DNA of 16,515 bases from Paratractidigestivibacter sp963591565 (GCA_963591565.1 CAVAUD010000039.1:1-16515), one strand, 5' to 3'. Shown: positions 1-8,386, counted from the first letter of the stretch. A program made the numbers and translations. The notes: a model not told the origin generated them from the letters alone.

Positions 1-36
1 AGGCACTAAGGCGGCGCCCGTAAAACATCCAAGAAA

Positions 37-72
37 ATGGCCCCGGGCACGAGTCGTTGTGCCCGGGGCCAT
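37..72 (-). terminator. Rho-independent terminator of the first TetR gene
   Basis: A perfect 14-bp inverted repeat (37-50 with 59-72, GC-rich core CCCCGGG) encloses an 8-base loop. Read on the minus strand it lies about 30 bases past the regulator stop codon and is followed by TTTTCTT, the usual shape of an intrinsic terminator. The plus strand lacks a comparable T run, so the direction is minus. Confidence 0.88.
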
Positions 73-102
73 TCTTCTAGCTGGAGTTTCTTGCCGCAGA
101 TC

Positions 103-690
103 CTAATCCAGAACCGTGAGCGTGGCGCCGATCAGGCTGTGCAAGGTCGCCTTGGCCTTTACGCTCGCTTCCTCGGAGCTGCCCGCCGACCAACGGTTGA
201 GGATCCCGAAGCACCCCTCGAACAAGAAGTCGAAGAGGCAGTCGGCCTCGTCGCGGTCGAGCTTGCTGTCCTGCGTCCAGTTGATCACGCAACGCGTGCG
301 GGCGTACTCGCAAATAAGCTTCTTGGCGCGCCCCGTCGAGTTGGGCGAGACCAGCCAATCGAAAATCTGGGCATCCGAGATGATCGCGCTAAAAATCGCG
401 TCGGCGACCTCGGTGGGGTCGGTGGATGAGCCCACAGAACGCTCGGCGTCCTGGATGACGGCGGCCGCCACGTCTTCCTCGAGCGCGCTTACCAGATCAG
501 AGATGTTGGAGAAGTGGGCGTAGAAGGTCGCCCGGTTGACGTCGGCGAGCCCCATGACCTCTTTTACGGTGATCTGGTCGACGGGGCGATCCTTGGCAAG
601 CTCAAGGAAGCTGGTTTTTATTGCTTGTCTTGTACGTTTGACTCTGCGGTCCAAGGGCTTTTGCCTGCCCGTGGTTTGAGTGTCCAGCAT
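103..690 (-). CDS. TetR/AcrR-family transcriptional regulator
   Basis: This 195-residue protein has the usual TetR length. A basic N-terminus leads into a helix-turn-helix at about residues 38-60 (ITVKEVMGLADVNRATFYAHF region), the hallmark TetR DNA-binding signature. The rest is the helical ligand-binding and dimerisation part; its style resembles TetR proteins with the PF14278-like C-terminal domain, but I cannot confirm that. The ATG at 690 is preceded by AGAAGG about 12 bases upstream, a rather long spacing, so the start is less certain than the gene. It is transcribed divergently from the secreted esterase across a 297-base gap holding repeated GTCAAT/ATTGAC motifs, so autoregulation plus control of the esterase is the simplest inference. 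The ligand is unknown. Confidence 0.9.
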   Translation of the reverse strand: MLDTQTTGRQKPLDRRVKRTRQAIKTSFLELAKDRPVDQITVKEVMGLADVNRATFYAHFSNISDLVSALEEDVAAAVIQDAERSVGSSTDPTEVADAIFSAIISDAQIFDWLVSPNSTGRAKKLICEYARTRCVINWTQDSKLDRDEADCLFDFLFEGCFGILNRWSAGSSEEASVKAKATLHSLIGATLTVLD

Positions 691-751
691 ACGAAAACTG
701 CGCCTTCTAGTCTTTGGAACGAGTTACCCAACACACCGGCTAAATATGTCG

Positions 752-780
752 TTTAACGCGTCTACCTTGCAATCTGTCAA
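752..780 (-). promoter_or_regulatory. Candidate promoter of the first TetR gene
   Basis: On the minus strand TTGACA (775-780) is separated by 17 bases from GTTAAA (752-757), about 60 bases upstream of the ATG. The -35 is perfect and the -10 is weak (3 of 6). The -35 overlaps one of the GTCAAT motifs of this gap. Confidence 0.4.
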
Positions 781-901
781 TCAAGGGTACCATTTGAACG
801 GCTCGGATTTTGCCGCGATGCCCGATTGACTCCGATTATTTTATGTCAATAGGGGGTGGTGACAAACCCACCTCACGATAGTTATACAACGCCGCATTGA
901 C
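776..901. promoter_or_regulatory. Candidate operator array in the TetR/esterase divergent gap
   Basis: The hexamer ATTGAC or its complement GTCAAT occurs four times: GTCAAT 776-781, ATTGAC 825-830, GTCAAT 845-850, ATTGAC 896-901. The inner pair and the outer pair share almost the same centre (837.5 and 838.5), giving a nested symmetric layout. TetR regulators commonly bind inverted repeats next to their own gene. Some copies double as -35 elements, which may partly explain them. Confidence 0.35.
859..888 (+). promoter_or_regulatory. Candidate promoter of the esterase gene
   Basis: GTGACA (859-864) and TATACA (883-888) are separated by 18 bases. Transcription would begin near 895, leaving a leader of about 90 bases before the ATG at 988. 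The leader contains a small GC-rich hairpin (CGGGC/GCCCG, near 951-970). Confidence 0.45.
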
Positions 902-987
902 CCTTCACGTTTTGGACGGCTGGCCCCATAATCGACAAAGTTCGAAAATTCGGGCCCGCGACGAGCCCGTCTGGGGGAAGGAAATCC

Positions 988-2064
988 ATGTCACTCACAA
1001 GGCGAGAAGTTCTGGGCGCGGCGGGGGCGGCCTTGGGCGGCGCGCTGCTTTCGGCCTGCGCGCCTGCCGCCAACACCACTAAGGCCTCGGAGTCCGCAGA
1101 GTCCTCCGCGCTCCTCTCCTCCAATCTCAACGAGGACCATGAGTACCAGCAGCACGGAGCGGCCCTTCTCAGCAGCTTGAAGAGCAAGGACGAGATCTGC
1201 CGCACGCGCGAGAAGCAGGGCCGCGTCGAGACCTTGGAGTACCAGACGCACTCCTACGTCCTGGAGGAGGCCAACCCCGGGCAAGAGGTCATCGTCACCA
1301 AGAAGCTCAACGTGTGGCTGCCCGCCGGCTACAACCGCGAGCTTGCCCACAGCGTCGTCTACCTGCTGCACGGCACGGGGCAGATGCAGGATTATTGGCT
1401 GGGCGACGAGTCGGCCTTTGGCGAGGCCTGCCACGGCGCCGAGACCCGCGGCATCCTCGACGGCCTGGTTGAGGAGGGGCTTCTCGCCAACGCGATCGTG
1501 GTCACGCCCACGTATTACTCGATGCCCGAGGAGGACATCCCGGCCACGACCGACGGCTTCTTTAGCGAGCCCTATGCCGACCGCTGGCCCATGCTCTTCT
1601 ACAAGGAGCTGCGCGAGACGATCGTGCCCTTGGTCGAGTCGACCTACCTCACCGGCGCGCATGGCGACACGAGCGAGGAGAGCCTGGTCAACAGCCGTGC
1701 TCGCCGCGCTTTCGCGGGCCTGTCGCGCGGCTCGATGGCGACGGTCAACTCCGCGATGATGCACTGCTCGGATATCTTTGCCTACTTTGGCTGCTTCTCG
1801 GGCGTGTGGGCCGACTTCGACGAGTTCAAGGCCCACTTCGAGGACCTGCCCGAGGGCCAGCCCCTCCTGTACTGGTACAACGGCAACGGCACGCGCGACT
1901 TCTCGCTGGAAAACCACCAGGAGTTCTGCCAGAAGGCGCTCGACCAGCTGCCCGACACCATTGTGAACGGCGCCAACTTCGCCTGGGTCAACTTCAACGG
2001 CGGCGACCACAACTACCAGAGCTGGGCCTGCCACCTCTACAACGCGCTTCTCTGCTTCTTCTAG
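988..2064 (+). CDS. Tat-exported lipoprotein esterase, alpha/beta hydrolase (PF00756-like)
   Basis: This 358-residue protein opens with a twin-arginine signal (TRREVL, R5-R6), a hydrophobic stretch and a lipobox LSAC ending at Cys24, so it should be exported folded and anchored by lipid outside the cell. The mature part resembles the 'esterase D / putative esterase' family, which includes feruloyl- and acetyl-xylan-type esterases and enterochelin esterases. YLLHGTG (125-131) fits the oxyanion region and GLSRG (244-248) puts the nucleophile at Ser246. An Asp in GTRD (304) and the His of GGDHNYQSW (341) complete a plausible triad. GGGGAAGG lies 7-12 bases before the ATG. Its likely substrate is an ester on a dietary or surface polysaccharide, but this cannot be read from the sequence. 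It diverges from a TetR gene and converges on the efflux operon, 57 bases away, with no clear terminator between. Confidence 0.9.
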   Translation: MSLTRREVLGAAGAALGGALLSACAPAANTTKASESAESSALLSSNLNEDHEYQQHGAALLSSLKSKDEICRTREKQGRVETLEYQTHSYVLEEANPGQEVIVTKKLNVWLPAGYNRELAHSVVYLLHGTGQMQDYWLGDESAFGEACHGAETRGILDGLVEEGLLANAIVVTPTYYSMPEEDIPATTDGFFSEPYADRWPMLFYKELRETIVPLVESTYLTGAHGDTSEESLVNSRARRAFAGLSRGSMATVNSAMMHCSDIFAYFGCFSGVWADFDEFKAHFEDLPEGQPLLYWYNGNGTRDFSLENHQEFCQKALDQLPDTIVNGANFAWVNFNGGDHNYQSWACHLYNALLCFF

Positions 2065-2121
2065 GCCCGGTGGGCAAGGGCCCGATCGCGGCCGGCCGTC
2101 GCATCGCGCCCGGCGCACGCC

Positions 2122-3363
2122 TTACTGGTAGCGCAGGGCCTCGACCGGGTCGAGACGGGCGGCGCGGCGGGCCGGGTAGTAGCCAAACAAGACGCCGATC
2201 CCGCAGCAGATGGCCGCCGCGGTAAGCGCCGTCTGCAGCGTGATGACCGGGGCGAAATCGGCGTACCCCAGGCCAGAGCCCACGGCGCCGGCCAGAGCCC
2301 ACGCGCCGCCGAAGCCGAGCGCCATGCCAAACACGCCGCCCACCAGGCAAATCGCGATGCTCTCGAGCAGGAACTGCGCGGTGATGTCGCCGCGCTTGGC
2401 GCCCAGGGCCTTGCGCAGGCCGATCTCGCGAATGCGCTCGGTCACGTTGGTGAGCATCATGTTCATGATGCCGATGCCGCCCACCAGAAGCGAGATGCTC
2501 GCGACCGCCAGGGCCATGAGCCTAAAGGACGACATGGTGCTCTCGAGCGAGTCGATCATCGACTGGACGGTGCTCACGCTGCAGTAGCCGTCGATGGAGT
2601 TGCCGCCGGCGTCTTCGTCTGCCGGGGCAATGTTGTACTTGGTGCGCAGGTAGGAGTCGGTGCGGGCCGCGACCTGGTAAATGTCTTGCCCCTCGCGAGC
2701 ATAGCCAAAAATCTGGAGGCCCCGCCCGTCGCCCTGCCCGATGATGCGCACCTTGGCGGTGCTGTAGGGCAGGTAGGCCAGGCAAACGGCGCCGCCATAG
2801 CTGGTTGAGGCCTCGGTCGTGCCCACAACCGTGTAGTTGTCGCCGCCGATCCGTACGGTCTTGCCCACGGCCTCGGCCTTCTCGCTACCAAAGAGGGCCT
2901 TCACGGCCGATTTCTCCAGCACCGCGACCATAGCGGAGTCGTCGTTCTCGGCGGCGGTGAAGAAGCGGCCCGTCGCGGTCTTGAGGCCCTGGGCCTCGAA
3001 GTACTTCTCGTCACAGGCAAGGATCTCGAGCTGGTCGGTAGAGGCGGCAGAGGTCGAGGCGTTGGAGTAGGCGTAGGTGTAGCCGGATATGAAATCGTAG
3101 TCGCCGGCCAGGTCACGGGCCATGTCCTCGACGTCGTCGAGCTCCAGGGACCGGTTGTTGGGCGGCCAGCAAGTGATGCTCACGGCGCGCGCCGAGTTAA
3201 GGCCGAGCTGCCCCACGATCGACGCGCGGATCCCGTCGATCAGCGAGGTCATCGCGATGACCGCCGCGATGCCGATGACGATGCCCAGGATGGTGAGCAG
3301 GCTGCGCACGCGGTTGGTGAGAATGGCCGAGAAGGTCTCGTAACCAAGATCGATGGCCCTCAT
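2122..3363 (-). CDS. MacB-like ABC transporter permease (FtsX/MacB_PCD)
   Basis: This 413-residue protein has the MacB permease plan: one N-terminal membrane helix (about 21-43, LLTILGIVIGIAAVIAM), a large extracytoplasmic MacB_PCD-type domain (about 50-275), then three C-terminal helices (about 282-304, 332-355, 377-396). The family signatures REIGLRKALGA (312-322) and ARRAARLDPVEALRY near the end are present. Four cysteines (65, 117, 194, 261) fall in the external domain and could form disulfides; this is inference. Its ATG overlaps the ATPase stop by four bases (ATGA), so the two are translationally coupled. This mechanotransmission-type family exports peptides, macrolides, lipoproteins or siderophores; the substrate here is unknown. 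In a monoderm it would act at the cytoplasmic membrane without an outer-membrane channel. Confidence 0.93.
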   Translation of the reverse strand: MRAIDLGYETFSAILTNRVRSLLTILGIVIGIAAVIAMTSLIDGIRASIVGQLGLNSARAVSITCWPPNNRSLELDDVEDMARDLAGDYDFISGYTYAYSNASTSAASTDQLEILACDEKYFEAQGLKTATGRFFTAAENDDSAMVAVLEKSAVKALFGSEKAEAVGKTVRIGGDNYTVVGTTEASTSYGGAVCLAYLPYSTAKVRIIGQGDGRGLQIFGYAREGQDIYQVAARTDSYLRTKYNIAPADEDAGGNSIDGYCSVSTVQSMIDSLESTMSSFRLMALAVASISLLVGGIGIMNMMLTNVTERIREIGLRKALGAKRGDITAQFLLESIAICLVGGVFGMALGFGGAWALAGAVGSGLGYADFAPVITLQTALTAAAICCGIGVLFGYYPARRAARLDPVEALRYQ

Positions 3364-4100
3364 CGCTTCCTCCCGTCGTCTTGGCCCGACGCGAGCCGGG
3401 CCCGGATCGCTTTCTCCTGCTCATCGGAGAGAAGGCGCCCGTCGCGGATGTGAACCGTGCGGTCTGCCCAGGCGGCGACCTCGGCGTCATGGGTGATGAG
3501 AATGACGGTGCGGCCGCGCTGCTTGAGCTGGCGGAAGGTCTCCATCACGAGGTTGCCCGTCGCGGTGTCGAGATTGCCGGTGGGCTCGTCGGCCAAGATG
3601 ATCGCCGGGTCGTTGACGAGGGCGCGCGCGATGGCGACGCGCTGCATCTGGCCGCCCGAGAGCTCGTTTGCGCGGTGAAAGAAGTGCTCTTCGGGAAGGC
3701 CGGTGGCGGCAAGGGCGCGCCAGGCGCGGGCCTCGCGCTCGCGGACGGGGACGTTGGAGTAGACCAGCGGCAGCATGACGTTGCGCAGGACAGTCGCGCG
3801 CGGCATGAGGTTGAACGACTGGAAGACGAAGCCCAGGCGGCTCGAGCGCACGTAGGCCAGGTCGTCGTCGGAAAGCTCGCCGACCTCGGTTCCCTCGAGG
3901 CGGTAAGTTCCTGCGGTGGGGCGGTCGAGGCAGCCCAGGATGTTCATGAGCGTCGACTTTCCCGATCCCGAGGGACCCATGACGGCGAGAAACTCACCGC
4001 GTTCCACCTGCAGTGATATGCCGCGCAGGACCGTGGTCATCCCGGCCGCCGAGTCGTAGACGCGCCACAGGTCGCGGATGTCGATGACGGGGGTCGCCAT
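3360..4100 (-). CDS. MacB/LolD-type ABC transporter ATPase
   Basis: The 246-residue ATPase has every motif of the class: Walker A GPSGSGKST (42-50), Q-loop Gln94 (FVFQSFNLMP), signature LSGGQ (147-151), Walker B IILADE (167-172) with DEPTGNLD, and the switch His204 (LITHD). DEPTGNLD and SFNLMP are typical of the MacB/LolD/FtsE branch. I start at the ATG at 4100 rather than the upstream in-frame ATG (4196), because the family begins near this point, GGAG sits about 8 bases ahead, and the longer form would run into the adaptor gene with a low-complexity Arg/Pro leader. It follows the adaptor stop by four bases and overlaps the permease start by four. It would power the partner permease from the cytoplasmic face. 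Confidence 0.95.
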   Translation of the reverse strand: MATPVIDIRDLWRVYDSAAGMTTVLRGISLQVERGEFLAVMGPSGSGKSTLMNILGCLDRPTAGTYRLEGTEVGELSDDDLAYVRSSRLGFVFQSFNLMPRATVLRNVMLPLVYSNVPVREREARAWRALAATGLPEEHFFHRANELSGGQMQRVAIARALVNDPAIILADEPTGNLDTATGNLVMETFRQLKQRGRTVILITHDAEVAAWADRTVHIRDGRLLSDEQEKAIRARLASGQDDGRKR

Positions 4101-4104
4101 GGCG

Positions 4105-5469
4105 CTACTCCGCCGCGGCGGCGGTCCCGGCACCGGACTCGGCCGTCGCCGCGGCGCCGGCGTCCGTCTCGCCGCCCAAGCCCTCGCCGGTGGCATAAGG
4201 ATCGAGAAGGACCTCGTCGCCGGCGGAAAGGGCGCCCGTCACCGCCGCGGTCGTCTGGTCGGTGGCCACGACCTCGACGTTGACGCGCTCGCAGGCCTGC
4301 GTCGCGGGGTCGCTCACCACGACGACGAAGCTCTTGCCCGAGCCGTCCGCGCCGACGCACGAGGCGGGCACCATCAGCGTGTCGGCCACGCTCTGCAGCA
4401 TGATGTCGACGTTTGCCGTCATGCCGGGCTTGAGCTCGGCCACAGGGTTGGGGATGAGCAGGCTCACGTCGTAGGTCACGACGCCGCTCGAGCCGTAGAG
4501 GTAGCCGTCCGAGCTGTCGCTTGCGCTGGACACGGTGGCGATGCGGGTCACCTGCGCGTCGAGCGCCACGCCGGGCAGGGCCGAGAAGGTCGCCGTCGCC
4601 GCCTGGCCCACGCTGACCTTAGAGATGTCGACCTCGTTGACCTGGACCTTCACGACCATCTGCGAGAGGTCCGCGATCTGGATGAGGCCGCCTTTGCTGG
4701 TCGCGTCCGCGACCGAGGCGCCCACCTGCGCGTTCATGACCACGACCGAGCCGGCGCTGGGCGCGCGGACGGTGCGCTTCTCGGCTCCGGCGACGGCCTG
4801 GTCGTAGGCCTCCTGCTGGTCCGAAACGGCGTTCTTGGCCGTCTCGATGGCGAAGGAGGCCTTGTCGAACTCGCTGTCGCCGATCTCGCTGCCGGCGTTG
4901 TAGGCGTCGACCAGCGTGTTGTAGTCGTTCACCGCCGACTCGAGGTTGAGCTTGGCGTCGCGCACGGCCAGCTCGGCGTCGCGCACGGCCTTGTCGAGGT
5001 CGTCGTTTTTGATGGTGAGAAGAACGGCGCCGGCCTCGACGGTGTCGCCCTCGGCAACGTTCACGCTTTCGATGGTGCCCGTGACCTCGGGCGTCACGAC
5101 AACCGAGCTCACGGGCTGGGCGGTGCCGGTGGCGCTCACGGCTTCGGAGAAGTCGCCGCGCTCCACGTAGGTGGTGGTGAGGGACACGGTGTTGACGCTT
5201 TCCTGGCTCGCGCTGTAGGCCTGCACGCCCCACACGATGGCGCCGACAAGGGCGATACCGCCCGCGACGCAACCGGCGATGATCTTCTTGCGGCGGCGAG
5301 CGCGGCGGTGACGCATGAGGCCTTCCATGGCAAGGCGCGCCTCGAGGTCCTCCTGCGTCTCGGCGATCGAGCCGTCGGGGGCCAGGATCTGCAGGGGCTC
5401 GCTCACGGGAGTATCTGCGGCCTTCTCGGCTTCTTCCAGGGGCTTCTTGGGGTCTTTGGATTCGCTCAT
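4105..5469 (-). CDS. HlyD/MacA-like efflux adaptor (membrane fusion protein)
   Basis: This 454-residue adaptor has a charged cytoplasmic tail of about 60 residues, one membrane helix (about 62-85, IIAGCVAGGIALVGAIVW), a split biotinyl-lipoyl-like domain (about 119-153, containing GTIESVNVAEGDTVEAG), a helical hairpin (about 155-240), then the second lipoyl half and beta-barrel-type domains. A low-complexity Ala/Glu/Thr tail ends the protein. In MacA-type systems this subunit contacts the permease outside the membrane and gates transport. I chose the ATG at 5469 because GGGAG lies 7 bases upstream; a longer in-frame start at 5526 lacks this and adds 19 unlike residues. It is first of three genes in one minus-strand operon with ATPase and permease. 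Presence of an adaptor in a monoderm resembles YknWXYZ-type systems of Firmicutes. Confidence 0.92.
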   Translation of the reverse strand: MSESKDPKKPLEEAEKAADTPVSEPLQILAPDGSIAETQEDLEARLAMEGLMRHRRARRRKKIIAGCVAGGIALVGAIVWGVQAYSASQESVNTVSLTTTYVERGDFSEAVSATGTAQPVSSVVVTPEVTGTIESVNVAEGDTVEAGAVLLTIKNDDLDKAVRDAELAVRDAKLNLESAVNDYNTLVDAYNAGSEIGDSEFDKASFAIETAKNAVSDQQEAYDQAVAGAEKRTVRAPSAGSVVVMNAQVGASVADATSKGGLIQIADLSQMVVKVQVNEVDISKVSVGQAATATFSALPGVALDAQVTRIATVSSASDSSDGYLYGSSGVVTYDVSLLIPNPVAELKPGMTANVDIMLQSVADTLMVPASCVGADGSGKSFVVVVSDPATQACERVNVEVVATDQTTAAVTGALSAGDEVLLDPYATGEGLGGETDAGAAATAESGAGTAAAAE

Positions 5470-5572
5470 GCGAGGCTCCCAACATGCTGTGTTTGAAATG
5501 CGGCGGTCCCGGGCTATGCCAGTCAATCGTAGCGCTTATCCGTTTGGCTTGTTTAAACCGTGCTTAAAGAAC

Positions 5573-5608
5573 TGCCGCTCAAAGGCGCATAATCGCCCTC
5601 GAGCGGCA
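5573..5608 (-). terminator. Candidate terminator between helD and the efflux operon
   Basis: TGCCGCTC (5573-5580) and GAGCGGCA (5601-5608) pair perfectly. An inner GGCG/CGCC stem around the loop cataat is separated from them by symmetric 3-base internal loops. On the minus strand GTTCTTT follows, a weak T-rich tail about 80 bases past the helD stop. It could instead be a regulatory hairpin in the leader of the efflux operon, since the adaptor ATG lies about 100 bases further on. Confidence 0.4.
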
Positions 5609-5686
5609 CGTCTTCGCAAATCGCATATCCCCAAAAGAGATAGAGCACACGTGTCTGCCGGCCCTTCTCGGCCGCAACACCGGACG

Positions 5687-7822
5687 CTACTTCAAAAGCG
5701 GCGTCATCTCTCCCTGCGAGAAGATCCGGATCTTGTGCATCGCGCGGCTGATCGCCGTGTAGAGGCGGCGGCGCGAGAGCGGCGTGTCGGGGTAGACCTC
5801 GGCCTGGGCGTCGGGGATGATGACCTGGTCGAACTCCAGGCCCTTGGCCACGCGCAGGGGCAGCAGCACGACGCCTGCGCCGGGCAGGTCGGAGTCCTTG
5901 CCCAGCACCTGCACGCGGTCGCCCAGCTGCTTGGCAAGCCAGCTCACGCGCGAGTCGCTCTCGGCCACGAAGGCGGTGAGGCCGTCCTCGCCGGCGGCCT
6001 CCTCGGCAATGCGGGCCAGCTCAGCGACGTAGCCGTCGCGGTCGTCGGCCGCGAACTCGCGCATCTCGGGCGCCACGCCGGGGCGCTGGACGCTCGCGAG
6101 GTTCATCTGCTCGTCGGCGTCGAGAAGCCCGCAGAAGAGCTGCGTGATCTCGGGCGAGGAGCGGTAGCTCGTGAGCAGGCGGCACTCCTCGACGCTGCCG
6201 TGCGACTCCACGAAGATGTCCTTGACCTGCGCAAACGTCGCCGTTCCCTCGAGGATGGCCTGGTGCTCGTCGCCCAACAGCAGGAAGTGGGCGCGCGAGA
6301 AGTAGCGCGACAGGACCATGAGCTGGGCCACGGTGTAGTCCTGGACCTCGTCGATCATGACGTAGCGGGCGCACTTCTCGCCGGCGCCGGTCACAAGAAG
6401 GCGCAGGTAGAGCCACTCGGTGGCCGAGAGGGCCTGCTGGCCCAAGGCGCGCATGCCCATGCGGTCGAAGCGCAGCCAGCTCATGTTGTCGATCGCGTCG
6501 TGGGCGGCCGAGAAGCGGTGGTCCAGGTAGCGGCGGGTGTACTCGGCGGTCTGGTTCTCGTCCTCGGGGCTGATCGTCTCGCCAAAGATCTCGACCTGGC
6601 GCTCGACGTCCAGGTTCAGCATCTCCTCCTGGATCTCCTCGTCCTTGGACATCTGGGCCAGGCGGCGGCCCAGGCGGTCGTGCAGCTCGTCCTTGACCAG
6701 GGCGCAGAAGCGCGAGCCGATGCCAAAGCGGATGAACTTCTCCACCGCGCCGGAAATCTGGCCCACCTTGAGCAGAACGACGTCGTCGACGCGCACCTCA
6801 CGCAGGTCGTCCTCCTCGATCGAGAGGTGAGGGACGACCTCTTCCAGGCGTCGCAGGCTCGCCGGGTCGGTCTTCTCGCCGGTGTCGCGCTGGCCGGCGC
6901 CCTGGGCCTCGACGAAGTCCTTCCAGGTGAAGACCTGGGGGTTGGCCTCGCCCATTGAGGGCAGAACGGTGTCGATGTAGTGCTCGAAGACATTGTTGGG
7001 CGTGAAGAGCCAGACCTGGTCGGGGTTCAGGGTCTTGCGCTCGCGGTAAAGCAGGAAGGCGATGCGCTGGAGCAAGACGCTGGTCTTGCCCGAGCCGGCG
7101 ATGCCGTTGACGAGAAGGACGGGCACGTCCTCGTGGCGCACGATGAGGTTCTGCTCGCGCTGGATCGTGGCGGTGATGGCCTGCAGCTTCTCGGAGTGGT
7201 GGCGCTTGAGGGCGCCCAGAAGCAGCGAGTCCTCGATGGCCACCGTGGTGTCGAAGTACATGTTGAGCTTGTCGCGCACGATGTCGAACTGGCGGCGCAG
7301 CTCGAGGTTCACGCAGCGGACCTTGCCGTCCACGGAGTAGCTCGTGGGGCCCATCTCCTGGTTGTAGTAGGTCTCGGCCACGGGGCTTCGCCAGTCGACG
7401 ACCAGGGGGATGGAGCGCTCGTCGGTCATGCCGGCGGCGCCGATGTAGACGTCGCGCGCCGGGCGGCCCGGGCGCATCTGCAGGCGGACCTTGGCGAAGT
7501 AGGGCTGCATGAGCAGCAGCATCACGCGGCGCAGCTTGTCGACGTTGAAGTCGTGGTACTGGTTGTAGGCGTCGATGACCGAGTTCAAGGTCTCGATGGC
7601 GGCCAGGGTCTCCATGGTCTCGTCGGCGCCGCCAAAGTCCAGGCGCACCTCCTCGCTCATGTCGATAAGGTCCTGCTTGGCCCCGGCGTGGTTGCTCTCG
7701 AGGTCGGCCGCGATCGTGTCGCGCATCTCCAGAAGCTTGGCGTAGAGCTGGCTCAAGTGGGCCTGCTCCTCGGCGAAGATCGGGTCGTTCGCGTTGTCTA
7801 CCTGCGTGTCATTCTCGGCCAT
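5687..7822 (-). CDS. helD: HelD-family superfamily 1 helicase, RNA polymerase recycling factor
   Basis: The 711-residue protein has the UvrD/Rep-like core with Walker A GIAGSGKT (240-247), Walker B/DEVQD (491-495), GDEHQ (517-521), LTSYRSS (549-555), KGLEFDQV (660-667) and RLYTAISRA (686-694). The segment YIGAAGMTDERSIPL...VVDWRSPVA (126-149) is a hallmark of HelD and is absent from DNA-repair UvrD/PcrA. A long helical N-terminus (about 15-120) fits the arm that enters the RNA polymerase secondary channel. HelD proteins use ATP to free stalled polymerase from nucleic acids, and some family members protect against rifampicin. The ATG at 7822 has AGGAG about 12 bases upstream; a longer reading to 8008 would run through the gtrA promoter and into gtrA itself. 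It is divergent from gtrA. The gene is complete. Confidence 0.93.
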   Translation of the reverse strand: MAENDTQVDNANDPIFAEEQAHLSQLYAKLLEMRDTIAADLESNHAGAKQDLIDMSEEVRLDFGGADETMETLAAIETLNSVIDAYNQYHDFNVDKLRRVMLLLMQPYFAKVRLQMRPGRPARDVYIGAAGMTDERSIPLVVDWRSPVAETYYNQEMGPTSYSVDGKVRCVNLELRRQFDIVRDKLNMYFDTTVAIEDSLLLGALKRHHSEKLQAITATIQREQNLIVRHEDVPVLLVNGIAGSGKTSVLLQRIAFLLYRERKTLNPDQVWLFTPNNVFEHYIDTVLPSMGEANPQVFTWKDFVEAQGAGQRDTGEKTDPASLRRLEEVVPHLSIEEDDLREVRVDDVVLLKVGQISGAVEKFIRFGIGSRFCALVKDELHDRLGRRLAQMSKDEEIQEEMLNLDVERQVEIFGETISPEDENQTAEYTRRYLDHRFSAAHDAIDNMSWLRFDRMGMRALGQQALSATEWLYLRLLVTGAGEKCARYVMIDEVQDYTVAQLMVLSRYFSRAHFLLLGDEHQAILEGTATFAQVKDIFVESHGSVEECRLLTSYRSSPEITQLFCGLLDADEQMNLASVQRPGVAPEMREFAADDRDGYVAELARIAEEAAGEDGLTAFVAESDSRVSWLAKQLGDRVQVLGKDSDLPGAGVVLLPLRVAKGLEFDQVIIPDAQAEVYPDTPLSRRRLYTAISRAMHKIRIFSQGEMTPLLK

Positions 7823-7882
7823 GCGTGCGTGCTCCTGCCTTGTGTCGAGTCGGTGCCGCGAAAATCGCGGGTTATTAATGCT

Positions 7883-7911
7883 ACGACAAAGGCGGGGCGG
7901 TGGTCTATCCT
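7883..7911 (+). promoter_or_regulatory. Candidate promoter of gtrA
   Basis: ACGACA (7883-7888) and TATCCT (7906-7911) are separated by 17 bases. Transcription would start near 7918, about 30 bases before the gtrA ATG, leaving room for the GGGAG ribosome binding site at 7936-7940. No equally good minus-strand promoter for helD is evident in the same 124-base gap. Confidence 0.45.
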
Positions 7912-7946
7912 TGTGAGGCAAAACAACGAATCTAAGGGAGTTTGAT

Positions 7947-8357
7947 ATGGGCAAGCTTATCCAGCAGTTCTTGAAGTTCGGCGTCGTGGGCGTGATCGCG
8001 TTTGTCATCGATTACGGCGTGCTGATGCTGTTGTCGCAGGTATTCGGCATGGACCCGGTGCTGGCGGCCGGCATCTCGTTTTGCGTCTCGGTGATCTTCA
8101 ACTACCTGGCGTCGATGCGCTACGTCTTCACCCACCGCGAGGACCTCTCGCGCGGCCGCGAGTTCGTCATCTTCATCATCTTGTCCGCGATCGGCCTGGT
8201 CATCAACGAGCTCTGCATGGCCGCCGGCGTCGCCCTTCTGGGCACCGGCGCGATCATGGTCACGATCACGAAGCTCTTCGCGACGGCCGTCGTCATGGTC
8301 TGGAACTTCGTGAGCCGCAAGAAGTGGCTCGACGGCGGCGAGAAGTCGGCCGAGTAG
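7947..8357 (+). CDS. GtrA-family membrane protein
   Basis: The 136-residue protein matches the GtrA family in length and plan: a short amphipathic start (LIQQFLKFGVVGVIAFVIDY, 4-23), four membrane helices (about 11-28, 37-56, 72-95, 102-122) and a basic end (VSRKKW). The N-terminal FGVVGVIAFVIDYG and central FNYLASMRYVF are typical. GtrA proteins are thought to flip or present a polyprenyl-phosphate-linked sugar made by a GtrB-type glycosyltransferase. Just such a transferase lies 330 bases downstream, but on the opposite strand. GGGAG lies 7-11 bases before the ATG. The gene is monocistronic, followed by the 40-base-period inverted repeat and then a plus-strand terminator at 8659-8688. Confidence 0.9.
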   Translation: MGKLIQQFLKFGVVGVIAFVIDYGVLMLLSQVFGMDPVLAAGISFCVSVIFNYLASMRYVFTHREDLSRGREFVIFIILSAIGLVINELCMAAGVALLGTGAIMVTITKLFATAVVMVWNFVSRKKWLDGGEKSAE

Positions 8358-8386
8358 GCCACGGGGCATATTTCGGGCAGCTGGTT

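Noticed and set aside
991..2118. Minus-strand frame opposite the esterase
   Set aside because: Shadow of the esterase; the plus-strand gene has a signal peptide, ribosome binding site and catalytic motifs.
2065..2121. Possible terminator between esterase and permease
   Set aside because: GC-rich inverted blocks are present but there is no T run in either direction.
4078..5496. Long plus-strand frame opposite the adaptor gene
   Set aside because: His/Gly/Ala/Asp-rich mirror of the minus-strand coding sequence; no domain, and it would run against a well-supported operon.
7823..8008. N-terminal extension of helD to 8008
   Set aside because: It would overlap the start of gtrA and its promoter; AGGAG before 7822 supports the shorter form.
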